64,000 nucleotides of DNA. Source: Aquimarina mytili. GTDB taxonomy: Bacteria; Bacteroidota; Bacteroidia; Flavobacteriales; Flavobacteriaceae. The stretch lies in NCBI RefSeq assembly GCF_016735115.1, contig NZ_JAERQJ010000003.1, positions 434,001-498,000 of the forward strand. The letters run 5' to 3'. The notes under the pieces were generated by a model that worked only from the letters and a program-made list of their open reading frames with translations, had not been told where the DNA came from and searched no databases. Positions 20,930 through 28,348 of the stretch are shown here, piece by piece (the stretch's first letter is position 1; every line of letters begins with the position of its first letter). A program made the translations under genes and the position numbers.

Positions 20930-23296
20930 TTAGTTCTTGTTGTTAATTCTGTCTTGTTCTTCTTTTGAAACATTGCCTCGCTTTTTGTTTTTATTAAACT
21001 TCGAACCAAAACTATAATTTAACTGCAAATATAAATTTTGTCTTGGCCAATCATTTACTATGTCTGCATTTACATTATCATAGGTAATGTTACCTAAGAA
21101 TTTTCTATTCAGGATCTCTTCTAATTCTACACTAACTTTTAAACGATCGTTTAAAAATTTCTTACTTAGGGCAATATCAATTCCGGCAATCCATTTATAT
21201 TCTATTTGTCCTTCTAACCCACCTGTTGTATAATATCCAGAAATTTCGGAATTGATCCCCCATGGCAATTTGTATTCTGCGCTGGTATACCAGGTAAAAC
21301 TCCATTGAGAAAGATCTAAAGCCGGTGTTAGTCTTTCAGACATATACTCATTATAATTTGCAATAACTCCTGTAAAACCATCTAATCCTTCAATAAAATC
21401 CAGGGGTGCAAATAAGCTAGTACTTAAGTTATTGTTTTTAGCAAGATTAATTACTGAGCGTGAGGTTTCTGCAGATACATCATTTTGGGTAATAATTTCA
21501 AATAAAGCATCAGTGGTTTCTCTATAACTTACACTAAAAAAGGGTTGTTCTTCATAGGTTAGATTAAATTGAAAACTATTTGTAAATGCCGGCTTCAAAT
21601 TAGGATTTCCAGCTTCAAAAGTAAACGGATCATAATAGTACACAAATGAATTTAAAGAACCATATGACGGACGTTGTATACGATAGCTATAGGCTACATT
21701 TGCACTAATTTGATTCGCAATTTTTCTACCAAGACTTATGCTAGGAAAAAATTTAGAAATAGTTCTGGACCTAGTTTCAGCCTGTGTTACTGAGGTTCCT
21801 TTAGTATCGCTTTCTTCCCAACGCAAGCCTCCAGAAAATGACCATTTATTAAGTTTTGCATTAAATTTTGAATACAGTGCCAAAATACTCTCATCTATTA
21901 AGAATCGATTGGTTTGACTAACATTATCTACAAAAACACCTTCTTCATTTTGGGTAAAAGACTGCAAGTCACTATCCGAGTCTATTTTTGAATATTTTGC
22001 CCCTGCTCCCCAACTAAAATTATCATTACCCATCCGTTTATAATCTCCTTTATAGGTAAAAATTTCATACGTTGCATCCTGAAAATAACGTTGGTTGTTA
22101 TACTCTATAGGGCTCTCATCAATTTTGAATAAATTATTTTCGTTTTCGTAATCATAATCTATATAATTAAAATCTAAAGTCACTTTATTTTTTTGATCAT
22201 CAAACTCATAGTATGGATTTAGAGTGAAGGTAATTCGATCTCTATCAAAACTATTATCGGTCAACAAATTTGTTTCAGATGTTTCATTAATGATTGTTGT
22301 ACTGTTTGATGTAATTCGATCGGATTGCGACTGAATTCTATTAGCACTAACACCTAAGGTATTTTTATCATTTATGTAATAATCAATTCTACCGTTTATT
22401 CTAAATGTTTCAGGGTCAAATGGAGAAATAGATGTTTGTTGATAGGTTTCATCCAAAACTTTACGTGATATAATTAAATCCTCTCGCCATGAAGATCTGT
22501 TATAACCAGCGCTGGTCTGCCAATTTAATTTGTTTTTATAACTCGCAATCGATGCACTGGTGCCATACAAAAAATCTTCTACGTACCCCATTGTAGTTTT
22601 TAAATTACCATGTGTTCCTAATTTTACATTTCGCTTTAAGATAATATTGATAATAGGTCCAGATCCTTCGGCATCATACTCTGCTCCCGGCTGCTGTATA
22701 AGTTCTACTCTGGCTATATTATCTGCAGGCATTTCTCTCAATAAAGCGGCTACATCCATATAATCTGTAGTTTTTCCATTGATTAGAATCCTTATATTTC
22801 CTTGTCCTCCATAATTTATAGTACCGTTGGTTACAATCACACCTGGTATTTTTTTCATAACATCTTGTAAGTTGGTATTTATCATTTCTGACTTTTCGAT
22901 GTCTACAATAAGTTTTTCAGCAGTTTGTTTTATAATTGGTTTTTTATACGTAACAATAACTTCATCTAACTGTTCGGATTGCAAAGAAAAATTTAGAGTA
23001 AAGGTAGTTCTTGAACTATCGAGTTTAAATACTTTAGATACACTTGTATTATATCCAAGCATCGAGACTTCTATTCGATATTGTCCTACCTTTTGATCTT
23101 CAAAAAAATACGTACCAGTATCTGTTGTGGCCATAGCATCGACCGCTTTATTAGTCTGATTATTATATAGTATCACATTCGCAAAAACCAAAGGAGTATT
23201 ATCTCCATCTGTAATCTTTCCGTTGACAGAATATTGGGCATGCAGTACCTGCATTAGCATAGTAAATGCTAATAAAATTGTTTTTTTAAACTCCAT
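20930..23296 (-). CDS. TonB-dependent receptor-like outer-membrane barrel protein
   Basis: 788 residues from ATG at 23296, preferred over an in-frame ATG at 23335 because it starts directly at the signal peptide (MEFKKTILLAFTMLMQVLHAQ). Residues 22-105 are a carboxypeptidase-regulatory-like domain ('SVNGKITDGDNTPLVFANVIL', 'SMLGYNTS'). Residues 115-230 form a plug-like domain ('MKKIPGVIVTNGTINYGGQGNIRILINGK', 'VELIQQPGAEYDAEGSGPIINI'). The rest is an OMP_b-brl_3-type barrel. Import of an oligopeptide, glycan or metal complex is typical of such proteins; here the ligand is unknown. It heads a cluster with a serine hydrolase, LytS kinase and LytTR regulator, all within 10-nt gaps. Confidence 0.9.
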   Translation of the reverse strand: MEFKKTILLAFTMLMQVLHAQYSVNGKITDGDNTPLVFANVILYNNQTNKAVDAMATTDTGTYFFEDQKVGQYRIEVSMLGYNTSVSKVFKLDSSRTTFTLNFSLQSEQLDEVIVTYKKPIIKQTAEKLIVDIEKSEMINTNLQDVMKKIPGVIVTNGTINYGGQGNIRILINGKTTDYMDVAALLREMPADNIARVELIQQPGAEYDAEGSGPIINIILKRNVKLGTHGNLKTTMGYVEDFLYGTSASIASYKNKLNWQTSAGYNRSSWREDLIISRKVLDETYQQTSISPFDPETFRINGRIDYYINDKNTLGVSANRIQSQSDRITSNSTTIINETSETNLLTDNSFDRDRITFTLNPYYEFDDQKNKVTLDFNYIDYDYENENNLFKIDESPIEYNNQRYFQDATYEIFTYKGDYKRMGNDNFSWGAGAKYSKIDSDSDLQSFTQNEEGVFVDNVSQTNRFLIDESILALYSKFNAKLNKWSFSGGLRWEESDTKGTSVTQAETRSRTISKFFPSISLGRKIANQISANVAYSYRIQRPSYGSLNSFVYYYDPFTFEAGNPNLKPAFTNSFQFNLTYEEQPFFSVSYRETTDALFEIITQNDVSAETSRSVINLAKNNNLSTSLFAPLDFIEGLDGFTGVIANYNEYMSERLTPALDLSQWSFTWYTSAEYKLPWGINSEISGYYTTGGLEGQIEYKWIAGIDIALSKKFLNDRLKVSVELEEILNRKFLGNITYDNVNADIVNDWPRQNLYLQLNYSFGSKFNKNKKRGNVSKEEQDRINNKN

Positions 23297-23328
23297 AATG
23301 GCTTTGTTTTTCCCTTTAAGATTTTGGT

Positions 23329-23347
23329 AGAACATATGACATGTTCT
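23329..23347 (-). promoter_or_regulatory. Palindromic operator candidate upstream of the receptor cluster
   Basis: AGAACAT (23329-23335), 5-nt spacer, ATGTTCT (23341-23347): a perfect 7-bp inverted repeat 32 nt upstream of the receptor ATG. The position and symmetry suggest a dimeric regulator site. No known protein is assigned. Confidence 0.5.
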
Positions 23348-23407
23348 GCAATGTATTTAAATGTTATTTGTACTTACTTTTTCAAGCAAACAACCATGAA
23401 GAATGAT

Positions 23408-24595
23408 TTATATTATTGCCGTTAATTGAATAGCTACTTCTATCAAAGTATCATTTCGCATACACTTAATTGTAACTTTTGTATTCTCTTGTCGCAATAA
23501 TTTTCGAAGTGTAGTTAATGAAGAATCTTTTGCCTTAACACCATTAATTTCAATTATTTCATCTCCAATTTTCATTTTAGACAATGCAGATGGTGAATCT
23601 GAAATGATGTTATCAATAAGCACTTTTGTTTTAGTCTCATCTAGAGATAATTTTAAGCCAGAATAAGACACATCATAAGGTACATTATTATACATATTGT
23701 TAGGTTCCCAATAGCTTTCTTTTCTTTTATAGTCAAAAATGATATTAAATCTTTTTAGTATTTCGTTTCCTATTATACCAGCAATACCCTCATGAGCAAG
23801 TACGCCCGATTTTGTATTATAAATTCTGACAGGTATATTAGAAAATTGAAACTTCTGAAGTTTAAGCTCTTTTAATCTGCCAACCTCTGCAATAGTAGTA
23901 TTTGAAGAATACCCTCTTGATTTAACACTATAGGTTTTACCGATTGATTTTTTTAATTGATGTCTTTGTGCATACGGTGTGCAAAAACCCATAGCCAAAC
24001 CAGCCCCGTTATCTAGAATAAATTCTCCATCAAGGTAGTTTCCGTTTCCAATGTCAATCTTCGCTTTTGCAGTAGGTACTTTTCCTAGATCAATTTTTAC
24101 TAACCCTCCTTTACCCACATATTTATATCCTCGTGAAGCATAGAGTTCTATTTCTGATGTATCATAATTAATTTTGACAACATACTTTTTGAATATATCA
24201 TAGCCAATAATTCCATCTATATCTGTACCCAGAACTTTCTCAAGATGTAATAATGGAGCACTATATAAATCTATTTTTTTCAACCTCAAATCACGTATTA
24301 CTAGCTCATTATTTTTAACAACTTTCAATTCAATTTTTCCTGAAGCTCCTTTTGAAGTTGTTGTTTTGGAACCTATTAATTCAAGTCTCTTTGCTGTTGT
24401 AGAATTTATTGATGTAACTCCTGCCCCAGTATCAAACACAAAGTGCAAATTATCAGAATCATTAACCTTAACCTTTATAAACAAATGATTTCCTTCTAGT
24501 TGGAAAGGGATTTTTGTTATTAGATTTGACTTTTGCGCCAAGATAGTTGTTGTAAAGCAAAAAGTAACGTAGAAAAATATAGCTATTCGTTTCAT
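23408..24595 (-). CDS. Secreted two-site aspartic (retropepsin-like) protease with PDZ domain
   Basis: 395 residues from ATG at 24595. An earlier ATG at 24655 would put 20 unrelated residues ahead of the signal peptide MKRIAIFFYVTFCFTTTILAQ. Two aspartic-protease half-domains are visible: 'FDTGAG' at Asp55 followed by 'GIIGYDIF' (128-135), and a second half with 'LDNGAG' (Asp195, Thr replaced by Asn) followed by 'GIIGNEIL'. A PDZ domain closes the protein (about 300-390: 'LIDNIISDSPSALSKMKIGDEIIEING'). Predicted to act in the periplasm. It is separate from the receptor cluster (111-nt gap), with a possible -7 box (TAGTTTTG on the minus strand, 24629-24636). Confidence 0.85.
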   Translation of the reverse strand: MKRIAIFFYVTFCFTTTILAQKSNLITKIPFQLEGNHLFIKVKVNDSDNLHFVFDTGAGVTSINSTTAKRLELIGSKTTTSKGASGKIELKVVKNNELVIRDLRLKKIDLYSAPLLHLEKVLGTDIDGIIGYDIFKKYVVKINYDTSEIELYASRGYKYVGKGGLVKIDLGKVPTAKAKIDIGNGNYLDGEFILDNGAGLAMGFCTPYAQRHQLKKSIGKTYSVKSRGYSSNTTIAEVGRLKELKLQKFQFSNIPVRIYNTKSGVLAHEGIAGIIGNEILKRFNIIFDYKRKESYWEPNNMYNNVPYDVSYSGLKLSLDETKTKVLIDNIISDSPSALSKMKIGDEIIEINGVKAKDSSLTTLRKLLRQENTKVTIKCMRNDTLIEVAIQLTAII

Positions 24596-24879
24596 AATTG
24601 ATCCATTGATTTTTAATGATTTCCAATACAAAACTAAAGGTGTACAAGTATTCAATAATATAAATTCTGACGAATCGGGATAAAAAAAAGTCGAAATGGG
24701 GTTTATTCCTTTCTAGTTATTATTGCTCTAGTAAAAAAACACTATTATCAAAAAAAGAGAAGTCAAAGTAGTAGGTAGAGAAGTGTAGACTAAAATAATT
24801 CATTTTATTCAAAAACGGCAACTTTATCTTTTAAAAATTAACGTTCTGGTGCATCATAGATTTGACACGTTAAAGCTTT
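24596..24879. other. Intergenic region, aspartic protease to XRE regulator
   Basis: 284 AT-rich nt. The only feature seen is CAAAACTA at 24629-24636, a minus-strand TAnnTTTG box for the protease gene, with a TTG 16 nt further upstream. No gene or hairpin with a T-run is evident. Confidence 0.4.
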
Positions 24880-25638
24880 TTATAATAATCGCTTTTTCAT
24901 TTTGTTAAGCTCTTCTTCGATCAGTAGAAGTTTATCATCCATGTTTTCTCCAAACTCTGGAATACGTCTACAAAACACATATCGTACTCTCCATAGTTCT
25001 TTAATTTTAGAGATAGGAAATACTTCATCTTCAATATTTTTATGATCAGCACGTAATACAGCATTACTATTAGTGATATAAAGTCTTCTAAAAATTAATC
25101 TCCCTTCTACTACAACAACAACTAGGGTTCCATTATTCAGTTTTTTAATAATATTGGCAGGTACTTTTTCTCCTATAACAATATCTTTTGGATAGAACCC
25201 TTTATCATGTGAGGTCATTTCTAAATTAGAAACAGTATACCCTCTAAACTCTTTTGCAGGATTAACTGGCAATTGAATCGTTGGTAGTTCTTTGACAAAG
25301 TTTTCTTTATCATACAATGTAATGTACTCACTAGAAGTGCCATCTGTAATACATGGAATCAATGCAAACTGCTCTCGTTTTACATTTTCGGCATATGTAG
25401 TAAGGTCTCCCTTAAATTTTAGTAACTGATTTACAGTAAGCTCATGAGTAAGTATATTGTCGATCGTAATGCTAAAATAATTAGCTATTTTAATTATCGT
25501 TTCAATTTTAGGTTCACTTCTACCCTCCTCATAAGCCCCTAAAGTTCCGCGTTTCAGGTCAAAAAGCTCTGCAAAAGCCTGTTGACTCAACCCTTTTACA
25601 CTTCGTATTTTTTTGATGTTTTTTCCAAAGAAAGACAT
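24880..25638 (-). CDS. XRE-family regulator with S24/LexA-like C-terminal domain
   Basis: 252 residues. An N-terminal helix-turn-helix covers about 7-62 ('IRSVKGLSQQAFAELFDLKRGTLGAYEEGRSEPKIETIIKIANYF' region). The C-terminal 130 residues have the S24 peptidase-like fold pattern ('GFYPKDIVIGEKV', 'NGTLVVVVVEGRLIFRRLY'), but the Ser/Lys self-cleavage pair is not evident, so it is probably a ligand- or signal-sensing domain rather than a protease. It is divergent from the YbjN-PspA-flotillin operon, and its own promoter overlaps a palindrome. A role as autorepressor and regulator of the operon is likely by position. Confidence 0.85.
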   Translation of the reverse strand: MSFFGKNIKKIRSVKGLSQQAFAELFDLKRGTLGAYEEGRSEPKIETIIKIANYFSITIDNILTHELTVNQLLKFKGDLTTYAENVKREQFALIPCITDGTSSEYITLYDKENFVKELPTIQLPVNPAKEFRGYTVSNLEMTSHDKGFYPKDIVIGEKVPANIIKKLNNGTLVVVVVEGRLIFRRLYITNSNAVLRADHKNIEDEVFPISKIKELWRVRYVFCRRIPEFGENMDDKLLLIEEELNKMKKRLL

Positions 25639-25642
25639 TTTT

Positions 25643-25800
25643 TGCTAATTTTATTTGCAATTATCAAAAATAATTGTACTTTTACACTAACAATATTAGC
25701 TAATACTTTTGAAAAATGCTAATTTTAGTAGAAATACTTTCAAATTTTATCACTTTATTAAAGAAAGAGAGAGGAGTTACTAAAAATTTTAGCAATTAAT
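25643..25800. promoter_or_regulatory. Divergent control region with repeated GCTAAT boxes
   Basis: Four copies of a shared motif: TGCTAATTTTA at 25643-25653 and again at 25717-25727, TAGCTAAT at 25697-25704, and its inverse TTTTAGCAATT at 25787-25797. An imperfect palindrome TGCAATTAT-N6-ATAATTGTA (25656-25679) overlaps the minus-strand promoter of the XRE gene (TTG at 25691-25693 read in reverse, 18 nt, TATTTTTG at 25665-25672). A plus-strand -7 box TACTTTTG (25704-25711) sits between two GCTAAT boxes. This arrangement fits joint repression of both directions by the XRE protein. Confidence 0.55.
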
Positions 25801-25974
25801 CCAAACAAACAACTTTTAATCATCACAACTATGTTAGTCATTGTATTTTATATCACCAATTTAGTCATAAATATTGCCGAAAAGTTGAGCGACTTTTTGT
25901 AATATTGAAACGCTATCGAGAAACCAAAATAAACCTCTAATTATCAATCAAAAAACTAAAAAAATAACCATCAC
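25801..25974 (+). other. Leader of the YbjN-PspA-flotillin operon
   Basis: 174 AT-rich nt between the control region and the YbjN-like gene. If transcription starts near 25718 the 5' leader is about 260 nt. I see no convincing hairpin or gene in it. Confidence 0.35.
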
Positions 25975-26370
25975 ATGCAAGATCATTTTCAACTGGTAAA
26001 AGACTATTTACTGAAACTTAATTATAATATCATTCACGAAAATAAAGGCGAAGGTATTATAATGATCAGTAAAGAAAATGAAGGGATCAAAAATATGATT
26101 CTTGGTGTCGCACCTCCTATTTTAATAATGGAACAACATATTTTTAATATCAAAAATAAAAATGAAGCTGTATATAGAAGCTTACTTCAAAAAAACCGAG
26201 ATATAGTACATGGAGCCTTTGTTCTCGATGAAACAGGTGAAAAAGTAATCTTTAGAGACACATTACAGGTAGAACATTTAGATTTAAATGAACTTGAAGG
26301 TTCTCTGAATTCCTTAGGCTTACTATTAAGCGAATATTCAGAACACATTATAAATTTTTCAAAATACTAA
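25975..26370 (+). CDS. YbjN-like protein (type III chaperone-like fold)
   Basis: 131 residues, no signal peptide or membrane segment. The pattern 'VKDYLLKLNYNI', 'MISKENEGIKNMILGVAPPILIMEQHIF' and 'LLQKNRDIVHGAFVLDETGEKVIFRDTLQVEHLD' fits the YbjN/CesT-like fold found beside PspA genes in many bacteria. The fold is shared with secretion chaperones and suggests a protein-binding adaptor. It is 4 nt upstream of the PspA gene and is the first gene of a long plus-strand operon. The molecular role of YbjN proteins is unresolved. Confidence 0.7.
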   Translation: MQDHFQLVKDYLLKLNYNIIHENKGEGIIMISKENEGIKNMILGVAPPILIMEQHIFNIKNKNEAVYRSLLQKNRDIVHGAFVLDETGEKVIFRDTLQVEHLDLNELEGSLNSLGLLLSEYSEHIINFSKY

Positions 26371-26374
26371 TACT

Positions 26375-27088
26375 ATGAACTTTTTTAAACGATTATTCAA
26401 AATAGGAGAAGCTGAGGCAAATTCTGCAATTGATAAGATGGAGGACCCTATCAAGATGACCGAACAAGGAATACGCGATATGAAAACTGATCTTGAAAAA
26501 AGCCTAGAAGCCTTAGCCCAAGTTAAAGCTCTGGCCATAAGAGCTAAAAATGATACTGAAGAATTTGCTGCAAAAGCCGAGGATTATCAACAAAAAGCTA
26601 TGCTTATTCTTAAAAAAGCACAAAGTGGTGACATTGACACTACCGAAGCTGACCGATTAGCCAAAGAAGCATTGATTAAAAAAGAAGAATCGATGCAACA
26701 CGTTACTCGTAGCAAAGGTGAGTCTGAAAGATTTGATAAATCTGTAGATCAATTGGAAAAAAACGTACAAGAAATCAAGCAGAATATCAGTAAATGGGAA
26801 AACGAACTAAAAACGTTAAAAGCCCGTGTAAAAGTTTCTAAAGCAACAAAGAACCTTAACAAGCAAATGGCCGAAATCGATAGTTCAAGCACAGTTTCTA
26901 TGTTAGAACGTATGAGAGAAAAAGTAAGCCAGGAAGAAGCTCTTGCTGAAGCTTATGGCGATATTGCTAATGCATCTAAATCAATCGATGAAGAAATTGA
27001 TGAAGCTATCGATATCACCGAAGCTAATGCTGAAGATGACTTAGCTAAGCTTAAAGAGCAACTCGGCCTGAAAGATAAAGATGCTTAA
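26375..27088 (+). CDS. PspA/IM30 (Vipp1) family protein
   Basis: 237 residues, almost entirely coiled coil. It opens with 'MNFFKRLFKIGEAEANSAIDKMEDPIKMTEQGIRDM', the canonical PspA helix 0/1 region (an amphipathic membrane-binding start, then the DP motif). This ESCRT-III-related superfamily polymerises on membranes, stabilises or remodels them and, in the Psp response, keeps proton leakage low. Here the partners are unusual: YbjN, YbjQ, an NfeD-like protein, flotillin and a giant AAA ATPase rather than PspF/PspBC. It is probably the membrane-coating component of this module. Confidence 0.95.
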   Translation: MNFFKRLFKIGEAEANSAIDKMEDPIKMTEQGIRDMKTDLEKSLEALAQVKALAIRAKNDTEEFAAKAEDYQQKAMLILKKAQSGDIDTTEADRLAKEALIKKEESMQHVTRSKGESERFDKSVDQLEKNVQEIKQNISKWENELKTLKARVKVSKATKNLNKQMAEIDSSSTVSMLERMREKVSQEEALAEAYGDIANASKSIDEEIDEAIDITEANAEDDLAKLKEQLGLKDKDA

Positions 27089-27136
27089 AGTCTTCATTGC
27101 AAGGAAGAAAACAAAGAACGTTTAATATAAAAACCT

Positions 27137-27451
27137 ATGATAATTTCAACTACAGAAACGGTACCTAACAAGGAGATATCTGAGATATTAGGTATCGCGC
27201 GTGGGAGTACGGTGAGAGCAAGAAACATTGGGAGAGATGTTTTTGCCGGACTTAAAAATATCGTGGGTGGAGAAATTGAAGAGTACACCAAACTTCAGGC
27301 CCACTCACGTGAGCAAGCCATGAAAAGAATGATACAAGATGCAAAAAATTTAGGTGCCGATGGGGTAATAAATATTCGACTTACGACATCAATGGTTATG
27401 CAGGGAGCATCAGAGATATTAGCATACGGTACCGCGGTAAAACTTAAATAA
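27137..27451 (+). CDS. YbjQ/UPF0145 family protein
   Basis: 104 residues, full length for the family. 'MIISTTETVPNKEISEILGIARGSTVRARNIGRDVFAGLKNIVGGE' and 'AHSREQAMKRMIQDAKNLGADGVINIRLTTS' are diagnostic; some databases describe these as heavy-metal-binding-domain proteins. Family members form pentameric rings; the function is not established. It follows the PspA gene after 48 nt in the same operon. Confidence 0.9.
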   Translation: MIISTTETVPNKEISEILGIARGSTVRARNIGRDVFAGLKNIVGGEIEEYTKLQAHSREQAMKRMIQDAKNLGADGVINIRLTTSMVMQGASEILAYGTAVKLK

Positions 27452-27459
27452 CCAAAATT

Positions 27460-27585
27460 ATGGAAACAGCGTTTGTATTTCTACATGGAATGTTTTGGGT
27501 CGCTATTATCACTACTTTGGTTTATTTAGTCATTAGGAGGGTAAGAATATCTGAAAACGAAAACTTTGAGAAGAGGAATAACTAA
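27460..27585 (+). CDS. 41-residue single-span membrane protein
   Basis: A short frame starting at ATG 27460, 8 nt after the YbjQ stop, and ending at TAA 27583-27585. It has one hydrophobic helix (residues 5-25, with the core FLHGMFWVAIITTLVYLVI), then a basic RRVR and an acidic/polar tail (SENENFEKRNN). The positive-inside rule predicts the C-terminus in the cytoplasm. Tight placement between conserved operon genes supports translation. It may be a PspB-like small partner, which is an inference from size and position only. Confidence 0.65.
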   Translation: METAFVFLHGMFWVAIITTLVYLVIRRVRISENENFEKRNN

Positions 27586-27615
27586 ATCAATTTTACTAAC
27601 TATAAACACTAACCT

Positions 27616-28341
27616 TTGAAAGAATTATTTGACATAGCAATTTCTATAGTTAACCTACCCTTAACTATATTATTCGGATTATTAATCCTGTATTGGCTAT
27701 TAACTACATTAACAGGAATAGACCTAGACTTCTTTGATGCAGATATCGATGTAGACATTGACGTAGATGTTGATGCTGATGTTGATATAGATACAGAATT
27801 TGACGCAAGAACAAATATAGATATCCAAGATGTATCGAATACCGAGGTGAAAAAAGAAGATGTTATTCGTAGAAGAGGAAAACTAAATTTTTTTCAGGTA
27901 TTTCTCATTTATTTCAACTTTGTCGGTCTTCCGTTCATGTTCACTTTCAGTTTTTTTGTACTGTTTTGGTGGGCAATCACAATGGCAGGAACATCAATAA
28001 CACATAGTTATGATAACGATTTTGGATTTGTATTTTTCTTTGGAGGCATCATTCCTGCACTTTTTCTAACAAAAATATTTACAGCACCGTTCAAACGATT
28101 TTTTACCAACTTCAACAATAAAGGTGAAAGTGCTTTAGAATTGTTAGGAAGACAAGGGATATTACAAAGTACTATTTCTGGAGAAAAGATTTCAACTCTA
28201 GAAATAAAGATTCAATCAGACCCAATTAAGGTTATGGTCAAATCAAAAGACGGGATGGAAATCCCTGCTAACACTACTGTAGAAATCGTAAATCAAGTTA
28301 AAAACAAACAACTTTATATCATTCAACCATTAAACTATTAA
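27616..28341 (+). CDS. NfeD/YuaF-like OB-fold membrane protein
   Basis: 241 residues from a TTG start (no ATG precedes the first membrane helix). A helix at about 13-31 is followed by a remarkable Asp-Val/Ile alternating stretch (about 34-60: repeats of D-V-D-I-D), two more helices (about 92-117 and 130-150), and a C-terminal OB-like domain ('LLGRQGILQSTISGEKISTLEIKI', 'VEIVNQVKNKQLYI'). The order NfeD-like then flotillin is the known YuaF-YuaG arrangement of Bacillus and many bacteria, where the OB protein assists flotillin assemblies. The acidic stretch, exported or periplasmic depending on topology, may bind divalent cations. Confidence 0.8.
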   Translation: MKELFDIAISIVNLPLTILFGLLILYWLLTTLTGIDLDFFDADIDVDIDVDVDADVDIDTEFDARTNIDIQDVSNTEVKKEDVIRRRGKLNFFQVFLIYFNFVGLPFMFTFSFFVLFWWAITMAGTSITHSYDNDFGFVFFFGGIIPALFLTKIFTAPFKRFFTNFNNKGESALELLGRQGILQSTISGEKISTLEIKIQSDPIKVMVKSKDGMEIPANTTVEIVNQVKNKQLYIIQPLNY

Positions 28342-28348
28342 TTTAATT

